Shown: positions 1 through 7,625 of the stretch, piece after piece
Layout: every line of letters begins with the position of its first letter
Position numbering within the stretch: the first letter of the stretch is position 1
IMG/VR virus record: IMGVR_UViG_3300045971_000356
Location: 102,303-166,302 of that record
From: a virus
Reading direction: 5' to 3' (one strand)
DNA: 64,000 nt
Notes under the pieces: generated by a model
What the model was told of the DNA's origin: nothing
The model's database searches: none
Seen by the model: only the letters and a program-made list of their open reading frames with translations
Program-made: the position numbers and the translations under genes

Positions 1-96
1 GTTGACTACGCTTCTGAACAACAAGATATGGGCCGTAAGGTGCGCATTGTTGAAGTGGCTGACGCTGATGACATCCTCGACACGGACGCAGCATAA
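1..96 (+). CDS. C-terminal fragment of an unidentified protein (cut by window edge)
   Basis: Only the last 31 codons are visible. The tail is acidic (several Asp residues near the end) and terminates in TAA, whose last A is the first base of the next ATG (TAATG), so it is translationally coupled to the L7/L12-like gene. Too short to assign a function. Confidence 0.6.
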   Translation, partial: VDYASEQQDMGRKVRIVEVADADDILDTDAA

Positions 97-512
97 TGCA
101 GCACACTGAGTTCGCATTATTGCCAGACACCACGCAGAACGATCTGCTTGAGTCTGGCATGATGTTTATGAAGTCCATCACAGAAGCATACGGTGCTGAC
201 ACTGGCATGCAACTGTGGGACACAATCGCATCTACGCTTGACCCAGAGATCAAAGGTCAAATCTTTTTCCGCATGCTCACTGGCGATGGACCTAACCACA
301 TCACACTAATGTCATCGCGAGCAAGGTCACTTGGCCAGTTTGTGGCTCTTATTAGGTGTATTCGCGGAGCAACTGGACTTGGACTTAAGGAAGCAAAAGA
401 CCTTTGCGACCTCGTTGAAGCAGGGTCAAAACAAAAAATTAAAATTCTTTCTACCGCAGACAAAAACGCATTTAAGCGTGAGTTGGCGGGAATGCAGGTG
501 TCGTTTTTATGA
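96..512 (+). CDS. Ribosomal protein L7/L12 C-terminal-domain-like protein
   Basis: 138 aa. Residues about 80-138 match the C-terminal domain of bacterial L7/L12: the stretch around IRGATGLGLKEAKDL is almost the same as the E. coli signature (VRGATGLGLKEAKDL), followed by a helix and a final beta strand. In the ribosome this domain is what recruits the translational GTPases (IF2, EF-Tu, EF-G, RF3). The N-terminal 70 residues are helical but do not resemble the L7/L12 dimerisation/L10-binding domain or its alanine-rich hinge, so the protein probably does not sit in the stalk. Inference: a host-translation modulator or decoy; L7/L12-CTD folds also occur in phage proteins of unknown role. Homology confidence is high, function low. 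Confidence 0.85.
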   Translation: MQHTEFALLPDTTQNDLLESGMMFMKSITEAYGADTGMQLWDTIASTLDPEIKGQIFFRMLTGDGPNHITLMSSRARSLGQFVALIRCIRGATGLGLKEAKDLCDLVEAGSKQKIKILSTADKNAFKRELAGMQVSFL

Positions 513-796
513 TTTCGCTTATATTTCACTTGCACAATCCGTGGAGAAAAGAAGAGTTCTCAAATTTGTATTGCAAGTCTGGTTTGATTTCAAAACATAA
601 AGCATGGGAATTTGAAATTTACAATCATACGCCCATTGTGTTAAGTGCCCAACTTGTTCTGAATTTCAGAACAGATCATGCTGGACTGACTATTGATTTT
701 GGAATGTTTGGTTACGAGGCAAGTTTTAAAATTTATGACACTCGTCATTGGGATCGCGACTTAAACAAATGGGAAGATCATGACGCTCCCATATGA
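509..796 (+). CDS. Hypothetical protein
   Basis: 95 aa, unrecognised. Its ATG overlaps the stop of the L7/L12-like gene (ATGA), and its end overlaps the next gene by 17 nt, so it is part of the same early operon. Rich in aromatic and His residues; no signal peptide or membrane segment seen. Confidence 0.7.
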   Translation: MISLIFHLHNPWRKEEFSNLYCKSGLISKHKAWEFEIYNHTPIVLSAQLVLNFRTDHAGLTIDFGMFGYEASFKIYDTRHWDRDLNKWEDHDAPI

Positions 797-1019
797 ACGA
801 ACTCGTGCCGTAATTCAAACGGAAGCATTTTTGATTGAGATTGCTAACGGCACAAAATATAAACGTGTGCCACGAGATCTAAAATATATGGCGTTAAGTT
901 TACTGCGACATTATCCCGGCACATCTGACTTGAAGATGACTCACAACGGATGGGGAAGTAAGTTACATGAGTTTATGTTTGAATGTCCGTTTGGAGACCC
1001 AGATGAGCCGTTCGCATGA
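780..1019 (+). CDS. BPSL0761-family protein
   Basis: 79 aa. The N-terminus (PYERTRAV.QT..FL) and the central LLRHYPG motif match the BPSL0761 family, small proteins of unknown function found mainly in Burkholderia-type beta-proteobacteria and their phages. The C-terminal part (CPFGDPDEPF) is divergent. Overlaps both neighbours, so co-translated. The family hint supports a beta-proteobacterial host, but only weakly. Confidence 0.75.
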   Translation: MTLPYERTRAVIQTEAFLIEIANGTKYKRVPRDLKYMALSLLRHYPGTSDLKMTHNGWGSKLHEFMFECPFGDPDEPFA

Positions 1020-1279
1020 ATACCAAAAAACTGATAGTCATTGAAATCACCAGCATAACGCAATACATTGACGGGGCAAGATGGTTGCGTGAAAATGTTG
1101 GCCATGGAAAAATTTGGACTGCGCCACCTGAAAATCCGTTTAAGTCACGCATGCATTGGTGGGCGAAAGGGTACCCAGACAAATACATTTTCTGGTTTAA
1201 AGACCCAAAAGTGGCAACAATGTTTCGCTTATCATTGCCAGTCCGTGATAAATCTCCACTTGACATACGGGGGCTTTAG
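1016..1279 (+). CDS. Hypothetical protein
   Basis: 87 aa, ATGA overlap with the preceding gene. Central part contains WWAKGYPDKYIFWFKDP..A..F, a pattern seen in small phage proteins of unknown function. Last gene of the operon before the strong promoter at 1260, whose -35 lies inside its 3' end. Confidence 0.7.
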   Translation: MNTKKLIVIEITSITQYIDGARWLRENVGHGKIWTAPPENPFKSRMHWWAKGYPDKYIFWFKDPKVATMFRLSLPVRDKSPLDIRGL

Positions 1280-1288
1280 TGCTATACT
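1260..1288 (+). promoter_or_regulatory. Sigma70-like promoter, leaderless architecture
   Basis: TTGACA (1260-1265), 17-bp spacer, TATACT (1283-1288). The ATG of the HAD gene is at 1295, seven bases after the -10, which is the normal +1 position; the mRNA is predicted to begin at the start codon and there is no room for a ribosome binding site. Confidence 0.85.
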
Positions 1289-1294
1289 GATGTT

Positions 1295-1879
1295 ATGATA
1301 AGCAACAACATCATTTTTTTAGATCTGGATGGGCCAGCGTTTCCATACGCTACGATACGCTATCATCCAGACAACGGAACACCATACCCAGGCGATTTTG
1401 AAATGGGTGAGACTGTAACATACTGGCGGATGTGTGAACGGTTTAGACACTTATGGCAGCACCTTAGTGATACTCGCAATTTTAAGGTTGTTATCTCGTC
1501 CTCGTGGCGCAAATATTACAACAAAGAGTCTTGCTTTCATGATTTGTTTACAGTGAATGGGCTACCACTTAACTTACACGAAGATTGGAAAACACTTAAT
1601 CTCAAAACAAGTGGGTATGGACCTTACTCGTCAGGCTATGATTCCAACTGCTATCGTGCAGCAGAAATCAGTGAATGGATTGTGCGGCACAAAGAGGTTA
1701 ACGACTTTTTAATCTTAGATGACACAGAGTCTGGTTTTAGTTTGTATAGTAATGGTGCTGGGTGGGACAAGGTGCACGATTACATGAAAAACAGCATCAT
1801 AATGGTTGACGTTGACACTGGGTTGTCAAGCGGCAATATTGCGAAAATTTTGTCTAATACTTCAAGGTGGATATCATGA
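1295..1879 (+). CDS. HAD-superfamily phosphatase (HAD_SAK type)
   Basis: 194 aa. HAD motif I is FLDLDGP (about residues 8-14), motif II-like region VVISSSWR (about 66-73), and a late acidic motif ILDD (about 139-142). This arrangement is that of the HAD domain found in 'Swiss army knife' RNA-repair proteins, so a nucleic-acid-end or nucleotide phosphatase is likely. Expressed from its own strong promoter with the ATG at the predicted transcription start. Its stop overlaps the next ATG. Link to RNA repair is by family only; the substrate cannot be read from sequence. Confidence 0.8.
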   Translation: MISNNIIFLDLDGPAFPYATIRYHPDNGTPYPGDFEMGETVTYWRMCERFRHLWQHLSDTRNFKVVISSSWRKYYNKESCFHDLFTVNGLPLNLHEDWKTLNLKTSGYGPYSSGYDSNCYRAAEISEWIVRHKEVNDFLILDDTESGFSLYSNGAGWDKVHDYMKNSIIMVDVDTGLSSGNIAKILSNTSRWIS

Positions 1880-2109
1880 AAAACATTTCTGAAATGTCAA
1901 CAACTGAACTTATCAAACTGCCGTATTCAGATGTTGTTCAAAGAGTTCGCAGTGGTGAATGGGGAGTAGAACATTTCACACAATGGGCTGAAGATCGCCT
2001 TAACTACGCATTTGGCGACGGGTATGACGAAGGTTATGAGACTGGTGAAGAACAAGAAAGAACCAAAAAGCTTGAAAATAAAAGCATGTATGTTATAATG
2101 CAGGCATAA
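1876..2109 (+). CDS. Hypothetical protein
   Basis: 77 aa from the ATG at 1876, which overlaps the upstream TGA (ATGA); an in-frame GTG at 1867 is less likely. Contains GDGYDEGYETGEEQE, an acidic Gly/Tyr stretch. No known domain recognised. The stop codon lies inside a late-promoter sequence. Confidence 0.7.
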   Translation: MKNISEMSTTELIKLPYSDVVQRVRSGEWGVEHFTQWAEDRLNYAFGDGYDEGYETGEEQERTKKLENKSMYVIMQA

Positions 2110-2112
2110 ATA
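2105..2112 (+). promoter_or_regulatory. T4-type late promoter (CATAAATA)
   Basis: CATAAATACTATT matches the T4 late -10 element TATAAATA. Predicted start near 2118, giving a leader to the ATG at 2166. Confidence 0.6.
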
Positions 2113-2120
2113 CTATTGCA

Positions 2121-2166
2121 AGGGATAGACCCGCGCAACATTTTATATTTTAAAGGAGCTTTAAAA
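2121..2166 (+). promoter_or_regulatory. Leader hairpin with Shine-Dalgarno in the loop
   Basis: A GATAGACCCGCG element is followed by TTTTAAAG (2148-2155), loop GAG, CTTTAAAA (2159-2166), a perfect 8-bp inverted repeat with the ribosome binding site AAAGGAG in its stem-loop and the ATG at its 3' edge. A very similar leader precedes the NadM-Nudix gene (5281-5320). Looks like a translational control site. Confidence 0.55.
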
Positions 2167-2396
2167 TGTCTTGTAAACTTCATTCATTCATTCATTCATT
2201 CATTCATTCATTCATTCATTCATTCATTCATTCATTCATTCATTCATTCATTCATTCATTCATTCAATCAATCATCACCGCAGTCTCTAATTTAGAGATA
2301 ATGTCCTCATTGAACCGAATTCGCAATAACTTAAATCCGTTTGTTGCAGCATATTCTGCTTTTATGTTGTCTCTTATCTGGGTCAACGCCAATTGA
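2166..2396 (+). CDS. Possible repeat-initiated ORF (phase-variable or broken gene)
   Basis: Strong ribosome binding site and ATG, followed after five codons by the CATT repeat, read as repeating Phe-Ile-His-Ser; the downstream part only runs antisense through the endonuclease gene and is not protein-like. Either a short repeat peptide or the 5' end of a gene disrupted when the endonuclease arrived. Listed because the start signals are real. Confidence 0.25.
   Translation: MSCKLHSFIHSFIHSFIHSFIHSFIHSFIHSFIQSIITAVSNLEIMSSLNRIRNNLNPFVAAYSAFMLSLIWVNAN
2181..2266. repeat. (CATT)n tetranucleotide microsatellite, about 21 copies
   Basis: An uninterrupted run of CATT covers about 86 bp, followed by degenerate CAAT/CATC units. 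The repeat begins five codons after a good start codon and ends exactly at the stop codon of the minus-strand endonuclease. A 4-nt unit is not a multiple of three, so gain or loss of a copy would change reading frame. Confidence 0.95.
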
Positions 2397-3193
2397 TCAA
2401 CTCCCGAAATAAGTTTCGAAAAGGATATTGGTCTAAAATGATATTCACCGTCAAACTCTATCAAGAGATTCTGATTTGGAATAAAGAAATCGTATTTAAG
2501 ACGGCCTTTTTTAGATTTGTAATATAAGTTATTAAATGTTTTTTGATATTCGAAGTGTATATTATGTTTAACCAACCAGTTTTTAACAATAACTTCTCCC
2601 TTAGACGGATTAGAATTAGAGCAAGATGGGCAACCCACTCCGTTAGACCAATGATTTACCGGAGTTACAGAAAAATCACCATGTATGCTGCAAGTCACAT
2701 TAACTTTTTTATGAGCATTTACATAAATTACATTATTGTAGGAATATTGACCATTATGAGTTTTGTTGGCCTTCTCTATAAATCTGCTATTTCCAAGTTG
2801 AGTTTTATTAGCAGCAATATCTTTACCACAAAGAGGACATCCGGATTTATTTGTAATGTGTCCAATTTTGGTCTGGGTAAATTCGCCATGTATAGGACAT
2901 ATGATTATTAATTTCTTAGCTGATATATCAACGAGAGAATAATCATATTTGTTATTATGGATTTTATGGCCGTTGTTTATAAATCTACTAAGATTTTCCT
3001 CTTTAGTAAAACCGCGGCCGCTACATTTTAGACAACCATAACCGGAAAGATGGTTGTTCGGAGTAATCAAGAAGTCGCCATGCTCATTGCATGTAACGAT
3101 TACCTTGGTTTTAGCTGTGCTATACAATACTTTTGAATAATCAAACTTATTGCCATGCACTTTTTGAAATTTTGATATGACTGCTTGACACAT
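2264..3193 (-). CDS. Homing endonuclease, Vsr-like/EDxHD type with zinc-finger-like repeats
   Basis: 309 aa. Four repeats of the type V.C..HG.F...P..H....GCP.C occupy residues 1-200 (DUF723-like putative zinc/DNA-binding units); the C-terminal 100 residues hold a Vsr/PD-(D/E)xK-like nuclease: YDFFIP, LLIEFDGEYHF and D..K..YA..NGFKLLRIRF. Family: free-standing phage homing endonucleases (I-Bth0305I-like). A paralogue lies at 6369-7277, so the two flank the NAD+ genes. Good RBS (AGGAG) and a late promoter on the minus strand (3215-3222). Transcribed opposite to its neighbours. Confidence 0.85.
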   Translation of the reverse strand: MCQAVISKFQKVHGNKFDYSKVLYSTAKTKVIVTCNEHGDFLITPNNHLSGYGCLKCSGRGFTKEENLSRFINNGHKIHNNKYDYSLVDISAKKLIIICPIHGEFTQTKIGHITNKSGCPLCGKDIAANKTQLGNSRFIEKANKTHNGQYSYNNVIYVNAHKKVNVTCSIHGDFSVTPVNHWSNGVGCPSCSNSNPSKGEVIVKNWLVKHNIHFEYQKTFNNLYYKSKKGRLKYDFFIPNQNLLIEFDGEYHFRPISFSKLISGVDQLALTQIRDNIKAEYAATNGFKLLRIRFNEDIISKLETAVMID

Positions 3194-3213
3194 ATTTACT
3201 CCTATTGTATAAT
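3185..3213 (+). promoter_or_regulatory. Sigma70-like promoter for the NAD+ genes
   Basis: TTGACA (3185-3190), 17-bp spacer, TATAAT (3208-3213), about 90 bp ahead of the phosphoribosyltransferase ATG. The -35 lies inside the 5' codons of the divergent endonuclease gene. Confidence 0.75.
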
Positions 3214-3214
3214 G

Positions 3215-3222
3215 TATTTATG
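3215..3222 (-). promoter_or_regulatory. T4-type late promoter (CATAAATA) for the endonuclease
   Basis: On the minus strand CATAAATACATT precedes the endonuclease RBS and ATG by about 25 bp. Partly overlaps the divergent sigma70 promoter, so early and late transcription may interfere. Confidence 0.55.
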
Positions 3223-3300
3223 TATTTACAGTAGCTATATCAATTTTTATAGAAGACCATGAGATAGACTTGTGGCAATTTTTAATAAAGGAGATTTATT

Positions 3301-4743
3301 ATGAGCAAGTTAGATAGTATTATATTAAATGTTGATAGTTATAAAGTAAGCATGAGCAGGCAGTATCCACCAGGAACTGAGTATGTGTACTCTTACATCG
3401 AATCACGCGGAGGCAAATATGACCGCACAGAATTTCTCGGGGTACAAGCACTTGCCAAGTATTTGGCCGAGCCAATCACGCAAGCGCAAATCGACTACGC
3501 AGATCGAATCTGGACACTCCATGGAGAACCTTTCAACCGAGAAGGTTGGCAGTACATTCTCGATAAACATGCTGGAAGACTTCCGTTGCGTATCAGAGCC
3601 GCTAAAGAAGGACTTATCATCCCTACGAAAAATGTGCTATGTACCATCGAAAACACAGACCCAAAATGCTTCTGGCTTACAACATGGGTCGAAACTGCCG
3701 CGTTACGTGCTATCTGGTACCCAACTACTGTGGGAACCACCAGCTGGCACATCAAGCAAGAAATTCTAAACTACTTGGAGATATCAGGTGATCCCACTAC
3801 TATTGCTTTTAAGCTTCATGATTTTGGTGCTCGCGGGGTTAGCTCTTGCGAGTCTGCTAAAATTGGGGGTGCGGCGCACCTTGTCAACTTCATGGGGACG
3901 GACACTATGTCTGGCATTCTGCACGTCAGTGATACCTACGGTAGCGATGTGTGTGGATTTAGTATCCCAGCCGCAGAACACAGTACCATCACAAGTTGGG
4001 GTCGTGCAAACGAAGTAGATGCTTACCGCAACATGGTCAAGCAGTTCGGTAAGCCTGGTGCCATCCTTGCCGTGGTATCTGACTCGTATGATATTTACAA
4101 AGCCTGCGAAATGTGGGGAACGGAGTTAAAAGATGACGTTATTGCAAGTGGTGCTACTGTTGTTATTCGTCCTGACTCTGGTGACCCTACTATTGTTCTT
4201 CCGAAAATGTTCAACATTCTTGGCAGCAGATTTGGATTTGTTAAAAATTCCAAAGGCTATAAAGTACTCAATAATGTTCGTGTTATTTGGGGCGATGGCA
4301 TTGATTCTATTAGCCTATCTGAAATACTTCGGACTGTTGTTGATGTAGGCGGTTGGTCTGCTGACAACATAGCATTCGGCATGGGTGGCGGACTCTTGCA
4401 ACAATGCAACCGTGACACCCAAGAGTTTGCTATGAAGGCTTCGGCTGTTGGTATTCGTGAATGGATACATGATGCTGCTGGTCTTTTGGAAAACAAGATT
4501 GTTTGGCGTGATGTATTCAAAGATCCAGTTACTGCTTCAAACAAAGCATCTAAGAAGGGTCGTGTGCAACTGTGGACAAATGGTGCTCCTCAAGGCACTG
4601 AATACGAAACCGCTGTAAATGCTCCTACTCGCTGGACTGACAAAGGCTTTGGCTGGGAAGATGCAATGCATACATACTTTGAAAATGGCAAGGTAGTATT
4701 CACACAAACGTTTGACGAAGTTCGTGCTAACTCAATGATGTAA
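3301..4743 (+). CDS. nadV: Nicotinamide phosphoribosyltransferase (NAMPT/NadV)
   Basis: 480 aa, full length. Catalyses nicotinamide + PRPP to NMN. Family signatures: N-terminal DSYK near residue 12, the catalytic-histidine block IPAAEHSTIT (His227, equivalent to human NAMPT His247), VSDSYDIYKACE and the phosphate-binding VIRPDSGDP, then GMGGGLLQ near the C-terminus. Good RBS (AAAGGAG). With the NadM-Nudix gene downstream it forms the two-step nicotinamide to NAD+ route, known in phages as NARP2, which restores NAD+ when host defences deplete it. Two small genes lie between them. Confidence 0.95.
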   Translation: MSKLDSIILNVDSYKVSMSRQYPPGTEYVYSYIESRGGKYDRTEFLGVQALAKYLAEPITQAQIDYADRIWTLHGEPFNREGWQYILDKHAGRLPLRIRAAKEGLIIPTKNVLCTIENTDPKCFWLTTWVETAALRAIWYPTTVGTTSWHIKQEILNYLEISGDPTTIAFKLHDFGARGVSSCESAKIGGAAHLVNFMGTDTMSGILHVSDTYGSDVCGFSIPAAEHSTITSWGRANEVDAYRNMVKQFGKPGAILAVVSDSYDIYKACEMWGTELKDDVIASGATVVIRPDSGDPTIVLPKMFNILGSRFGFVKNSKGYKVLNNVRVIWGDGIDSISLSEILRTVVDVGGWSADNIAFGMGGGLLQQCNRDTQEFAMKASAVGIREWIHDAAGLLENKIVWRDVFKDPVTASNKASKKGRVQLWTNGAPQGTEYETAVNAPTRWTDKGFGWEDAMHTYFENGKVVFTQTFDEVRANSMM

Positions 4744-4754
4744 AGGAGTTAAGC

Positions 4755-5018
4755 ATGACTAAACACCGCCTGATGAAAGATGAAGATGACTTTGCTGATA
4801 GTGTCGCAGTAGACGATGCGTCTTGGCAAGAGTTCATGGCCGCAGGCGGTGTTTATCCTAAACATGTAGATCCACCCACAGTGCCTGGCTCATTAGATGA
4901 CATTGAATTCAGTGAAGCATCAAAAGCAGAAGCAGAGTTCAATGCCACAGTGTTTAAAGATGCAGCAGTAAGCGCGACAGCATTTGACGATCTCAAAGAT
5001 AACGATTTAAGGAAATAA
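4755..5018 (+). CDS. Hypothetical acidic protein
   Basis: 87 aa, very acidic (many Asp/Glu, runs such as KDEDDFAD), no recognised domain. RBS AAAGGAG 8-10 nt ahead. Sits in the NAD+ operon between nadV and nadM-Nudix; a role there cannot be inferred. Confidence 0.7.
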   Translation: MTKHRLMKDEDDFADSVAVDDASWQEFMAAGGVYPKHVDPPTVPGSLDDIEFSEASKAEAEFNATVFKDAAVSATAFDDLKDNDLRK

Positions 5019-5019
5019 C

Positions 5020-5265
5020 ATGGTATCAATGTCTGAAGAATTTGCTGCATCACGCCACAAGCCTAAGTACGAGTTTATGGCTCGTGTTGAAGGCAAGTAC
5101 AAAAACATTCCCTTCGTCGGCAGCATCGGAAACGATACTGTGATTAGCGAAGCAGAAGGTCCAATATTTACCATCCATCTTGACTTGCCAATAAAAGTAG
5201 ACGGTGCTTACATCTGTTATCTAAAGTGTAAACAATCAGAGATTAAAAATCTCAAACGTCGTTAG
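5020..5265 (+). CDS. Hypothetical small protein
   Basis: 81 aa; starts one base after the preceding stop with AAGGAA as RBS; a second ATG four codons in is possible. Beta-rich prediction by eye, C-terminus basic (LKRR). No family recognised. Confidence 0.65.
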   Translation: MVSMSEEFAASRHKPKYEFMARVEGKYKNIPFVGSIGNDTVISEAEGPIFTIHLDLPIKVDGAYICYLKCKQSEIKNLKRR

Positions 5266-5277
5266 TAAAACCATTCG

Positions 5278-5320
5278 CAAAGATAGACTACGCGAATCTA
5301 AAATTTTAAGGATCTTAAAA
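5278..5320 (+). promoter_or_regulatory. Leader hairpin, twin of the one at 2121
   Basis: GATAGACTACGCG is followed by TTTTAAG (5304-5310), loop GAT, CTTAAAA (5314-5320); the RBS AAGGA is in the hairpin and the ATG at 5320 abuts it. Shares the same order of elements with 2121-2166. Confidence 0.55.
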
Positions 5321-6336
5321 TGAAAAAATATCACTCTCTCGTAATGATCGGGCGCTTTCAGCCCGTACATAGTGCACACGCCGCAATTATTCGCCGTGCC
5401 GCCACACTTGCCCAACAGGTAATCATTATCGTTGGTTCAGCAAAGCAACCACGCACATACAAAAATCCCTGGTCGTCACACGAACGCAGGCTAATGCTTC
5501 AAAATGTGGTTGACTCCATTCAAACCGACGCAGTGGTGCGCATCGAGGAAAACATTGACACAATTTACAACGATCAAGCATGGGCTGGTCGCATACAGCA
5601 AATCGTTAGCAAGCACACCACCGCTGATGACAAAATCGGGATCATTGGGCACAAGAAAGACGAGTCCAGTTTTTACCTTGACATGTTCCCACAGTGGGAG
5701 TTTGAGAATGTGCCACTGCTTGAGCCGCTGCATGCGTCCAATGTGCGTGACCTTTACTTCCAAGAAAATGCCAACTTAAAGTTTTTACAAGGTGTGCTGC
5801 CACAACCTGTAATGCGTATGTTGGAGGGTTGGATTGGTACACCAGAGTACACCCAGGTAGTTCGTGAACGATTGTTCGTTGAAAAGTATCGCCAACAGTA
5901 TGCCTCACTGCCATACGAGCCAACCTTTGTCACCGCTGATGCTCTTGTGGTGTGTGCTGGCCATGTGCTTGTCGTTAAACGCAAGTCAGAGCCAGGCCGT
6001 GGATTGCTCGCGTTGCCAGGCGGATACTTGAACGCAAAGACTGACAAGTCGATGAAAGACTGTATGCTGCGTGAGTTGCGTGAGGAGACTGGTATCAAAG
6101 TGCCTGCTCCTGTGTTGCGTGGCTCCATTGTGTCGTCCCGTGTGTTTGACGGATTGGAACGTTCCGCACGTGGACGCATTATAACGCATGCGTTCCGCAT
6201 TGATCTCGCTGACACGGAACTGCCGCGGGTAAAGGGCGCTGATGACGCTTTCTCTGCTAAATTTATACCAATATCTGAACTTAAACCCGATAATATGTTT
6301 GAAGATCATTGGGAGATAATAAACGAAATGTTATAA
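5320..6336 (+). CDS. Bifunctional NMN adenylyltransferase / Nudix hydrolase (NadM-Nudix)
   Basis: 338 aa. N-terminal nucleotidyltransferase: GRFQPVHSAH (residues 11-20, the GxFxPxHxGH-type ATP site) and the C-terminal HASNVRDLYF, equivalent to the family's ISxTxxR. C-terminal Nudix domain: LPGGYL...RELREETGI (residues 232-259); the upstream Nudix glutamate is not in its usual place, the REL.EE core is intact. NMNAT joins NMN to ATP giving NAD+; the Nudix half in this fusion family hydrolyses ADP-ribose. Works after NadV. A leader hairpin may control translation. Confidence 0.93.
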   Translation: MKKYHSLVMIGRFQPVHSAHAAIIRRAATLAQQVIIIVGSAKQPRTYKNPWSSHERRLMLQNVVDSIQTDAVVRIEENIDTIYNDQAWAGRIQQIVSKHTTADDKIGIIGHKKDESSFYLDMFPQWEFENVPLLEPLHASNVRDLYFQENANLKFLQGVLPQPVMRMLEGWIGTPEYTQVVRERLFVEKYRQQYASLPYEPTFVTADALVVCAGHVLVVKRKSEPGRGLLALPGGYLNAKTDKSMKDCMLRELREETGIKVPAPVLRGSIVSSRVFDGLERSARGRIITHAFRIDLADTELPRVKGADDAFSAKFIPISELKPDNMFEDHWEIINEML

Positions 6337-6359
6337 TCATTTGCTCCTTTGACTAGTGG

Positions 6360-6367
6360 TATAAATA
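6360..6367 (+). promoter_or_regulatory. T4-type late promoter (TATAAATA)
   Basis: Perfect consensus; predicted start is 6372-6373, at the second ATG of the endonuclease gene, so its mRNA should be leaderless. Confidence 0.7.
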
Positions 6368-6368
6368 C

Positions 6369-7277
6369 ATGATGAGAACTTACAGAACTACCGAAACTGC
6401 ATTAGCAGACATTGCCGCCAAACACGGTAACAAAATAACAGCATTACCCACGTTTTCGTTCACAAACGTTGACAAGAAAGAAACGTTTGTTTGCAAAGAA
6501 CACGGGGAGTTCGAATCAACTGTTTATAGATTACTTAAATCGAAAGGTTATGGGTGTAATAAATGCTCCCCGTTTGGGCCAAAGGGGTGGGAGTATATGA
6601 AGCAGAAGATTTTCAACAAGCACGGTGATAGATATGAATACTATCTAAATGATGACACATACACCGCCGGTAGTAAATTAAAAATAATATGCCGTAAGCA
6701 TGGGGTATTTTATCAAAATTACGGAGATCATGTTACTGGTACTGGGTGCCCGACGTGTAGTAAAGAAGAAAAAGAAGTTTCAGTGAATGACTTTTTACTA
6801 AATGCAATAACTCACCACGGAAATTCTTACGGATATGATTACGTATTTGAGGATTATACAAAAGCCGCGTCAAAAGTTAGAATTATTTGTCCTAAGCACG
6901 GTATTTTCTTGCAGCAAGCAAACGATCACGGACGTGGTAGTGGATGCCCAAGTTGCAGTAATGCATCACGTGGTGAAAATTTAATTCGAAATTTTTTAAT
7001 TCGAAACAAAATAGAATATACCACACAAAAAACATTTCCTGATTGTGTTCGTAATAAAGGAAAATTAAAATATGACTTTTATTTGCCTGCACATAACATA
7101 CTAATCGAGTACGATGGAAAACAACACTTTGAAACAGGATTTTTGTGTCAGGACCTCGATGACATAAAGGCCACAGATGAATTTAAAACAAAATATGCTG
7201 CTGATAACGGATTTGTTTTATTACGCCTGCGATATGACGATAATTCTTTACAAATTTTACAGACAATGCTTGCATAA
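6369..7277 (+). CDS. Homing endonuclease, Vsr-like/EDxHD type (paralogue of 2264-3193)
   Basis: 302 aa. Same architecture as the endonuclease at 2264: three repeats of the form C..HG.F....H....GCP.C (around residues 35-70, 95-135, 165-200) and a C-terminal nuclease with YDFYLP, ILIEYDGKQHFE and K..YA..NGFVLLRLRY. The late promoter predicts a start at the second Met (6372). It follows nadM-Nudix directly in the same direction. The pair of related endonucleases bracketing the NAD+ genes may have moved the block. Confidence 0.85.
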   Translation: MMRTYRTTETALADIAAKHGNKITALPTFSFTNVDKKETFVCKEHGEFESTVYRLLKSKGYGCNKCSPFGPKGWEYMKQKIFNKHGDRYEYYLNDDTYTAGSKLKIICRKHGVFYQNYGDHVTGTGCPTCSKEEKEVSVNDFLLNAITHHGNSYGYDYVFEDYTKAASKVRIICPKHGIFLQQANDHGRGSGCPSCSNASRGENLIRNFLIRNKIEYTTQKTFPDCVRNKGKLKYDFYLPAHNILIEYDGKQHFETGFLCQDLDDIKATDEFKTKYAADNGFVLLRLRYDDNSLQILQTMLA

Positions 7278-7305
7278 TGTTGCTTTTTTACAACAAAAAT
7301 AATTG

Positions 7306-7334
7306 TTGACAATCAAGCATTTTGACTGTATAAT
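7306..7334 (+). promoter_or_regulatory. Sigma70-like promoter, leaderless architecture
   Basis: TTGACA, 17-bp spacer, TATAAT; ATG at 7341 is seven bases after the -10. The spacer (..TCAAGCATTTTG.CTG) is shared with the promoters at 27639, 27931 and 63774. Confidence 0.88.
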
Positions 7335-7340
7335 AAGCGC

Positions 7341-7625
7341 ATGATACAAAAAACTGAATACGCTGTCTTTTGGGTAGACAGCACAAACACTGGCCCAGCC
7401 CATGTCAATCGTTTTGCCGCAATGGGCGAAGCGTTGGCGCTGATGCAAATACTGCGAGACAACGGACACCGTTTCGTGACTATGGCGTCTGAAAACATTG
7501 ACAACGTGGGGCTGATGGGCGTATCATCCATAGTGGACGGTAAGTGCCCAGACGGTTCTGAATTTCAAGGCCGTACAAGCCGCTATGGTGTGGCACTTGC
7601 ACGGAGCAAAAAGGAAGTATCATGA
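7341..7625 (+). CDS. Hypothetical protein
   Basis: 94 aa, unrecognised. Start fixed by the promoter: the ATG coincides with the predicted transcription start and no RBS exists. Mixed alpha/beta with no cysteine motifs except one Cys. Ends in an ATGA overlap with the next gene. Confidence 0.75.
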   Translation: MIQKTEYAVFWVDSTNTGPAHVNRFAAMGEALALMQILRDNGHRFVTMASENIDNVGLMGVSSIVDGKCPDGSEFQGRTSRYGVALARSKKEVS

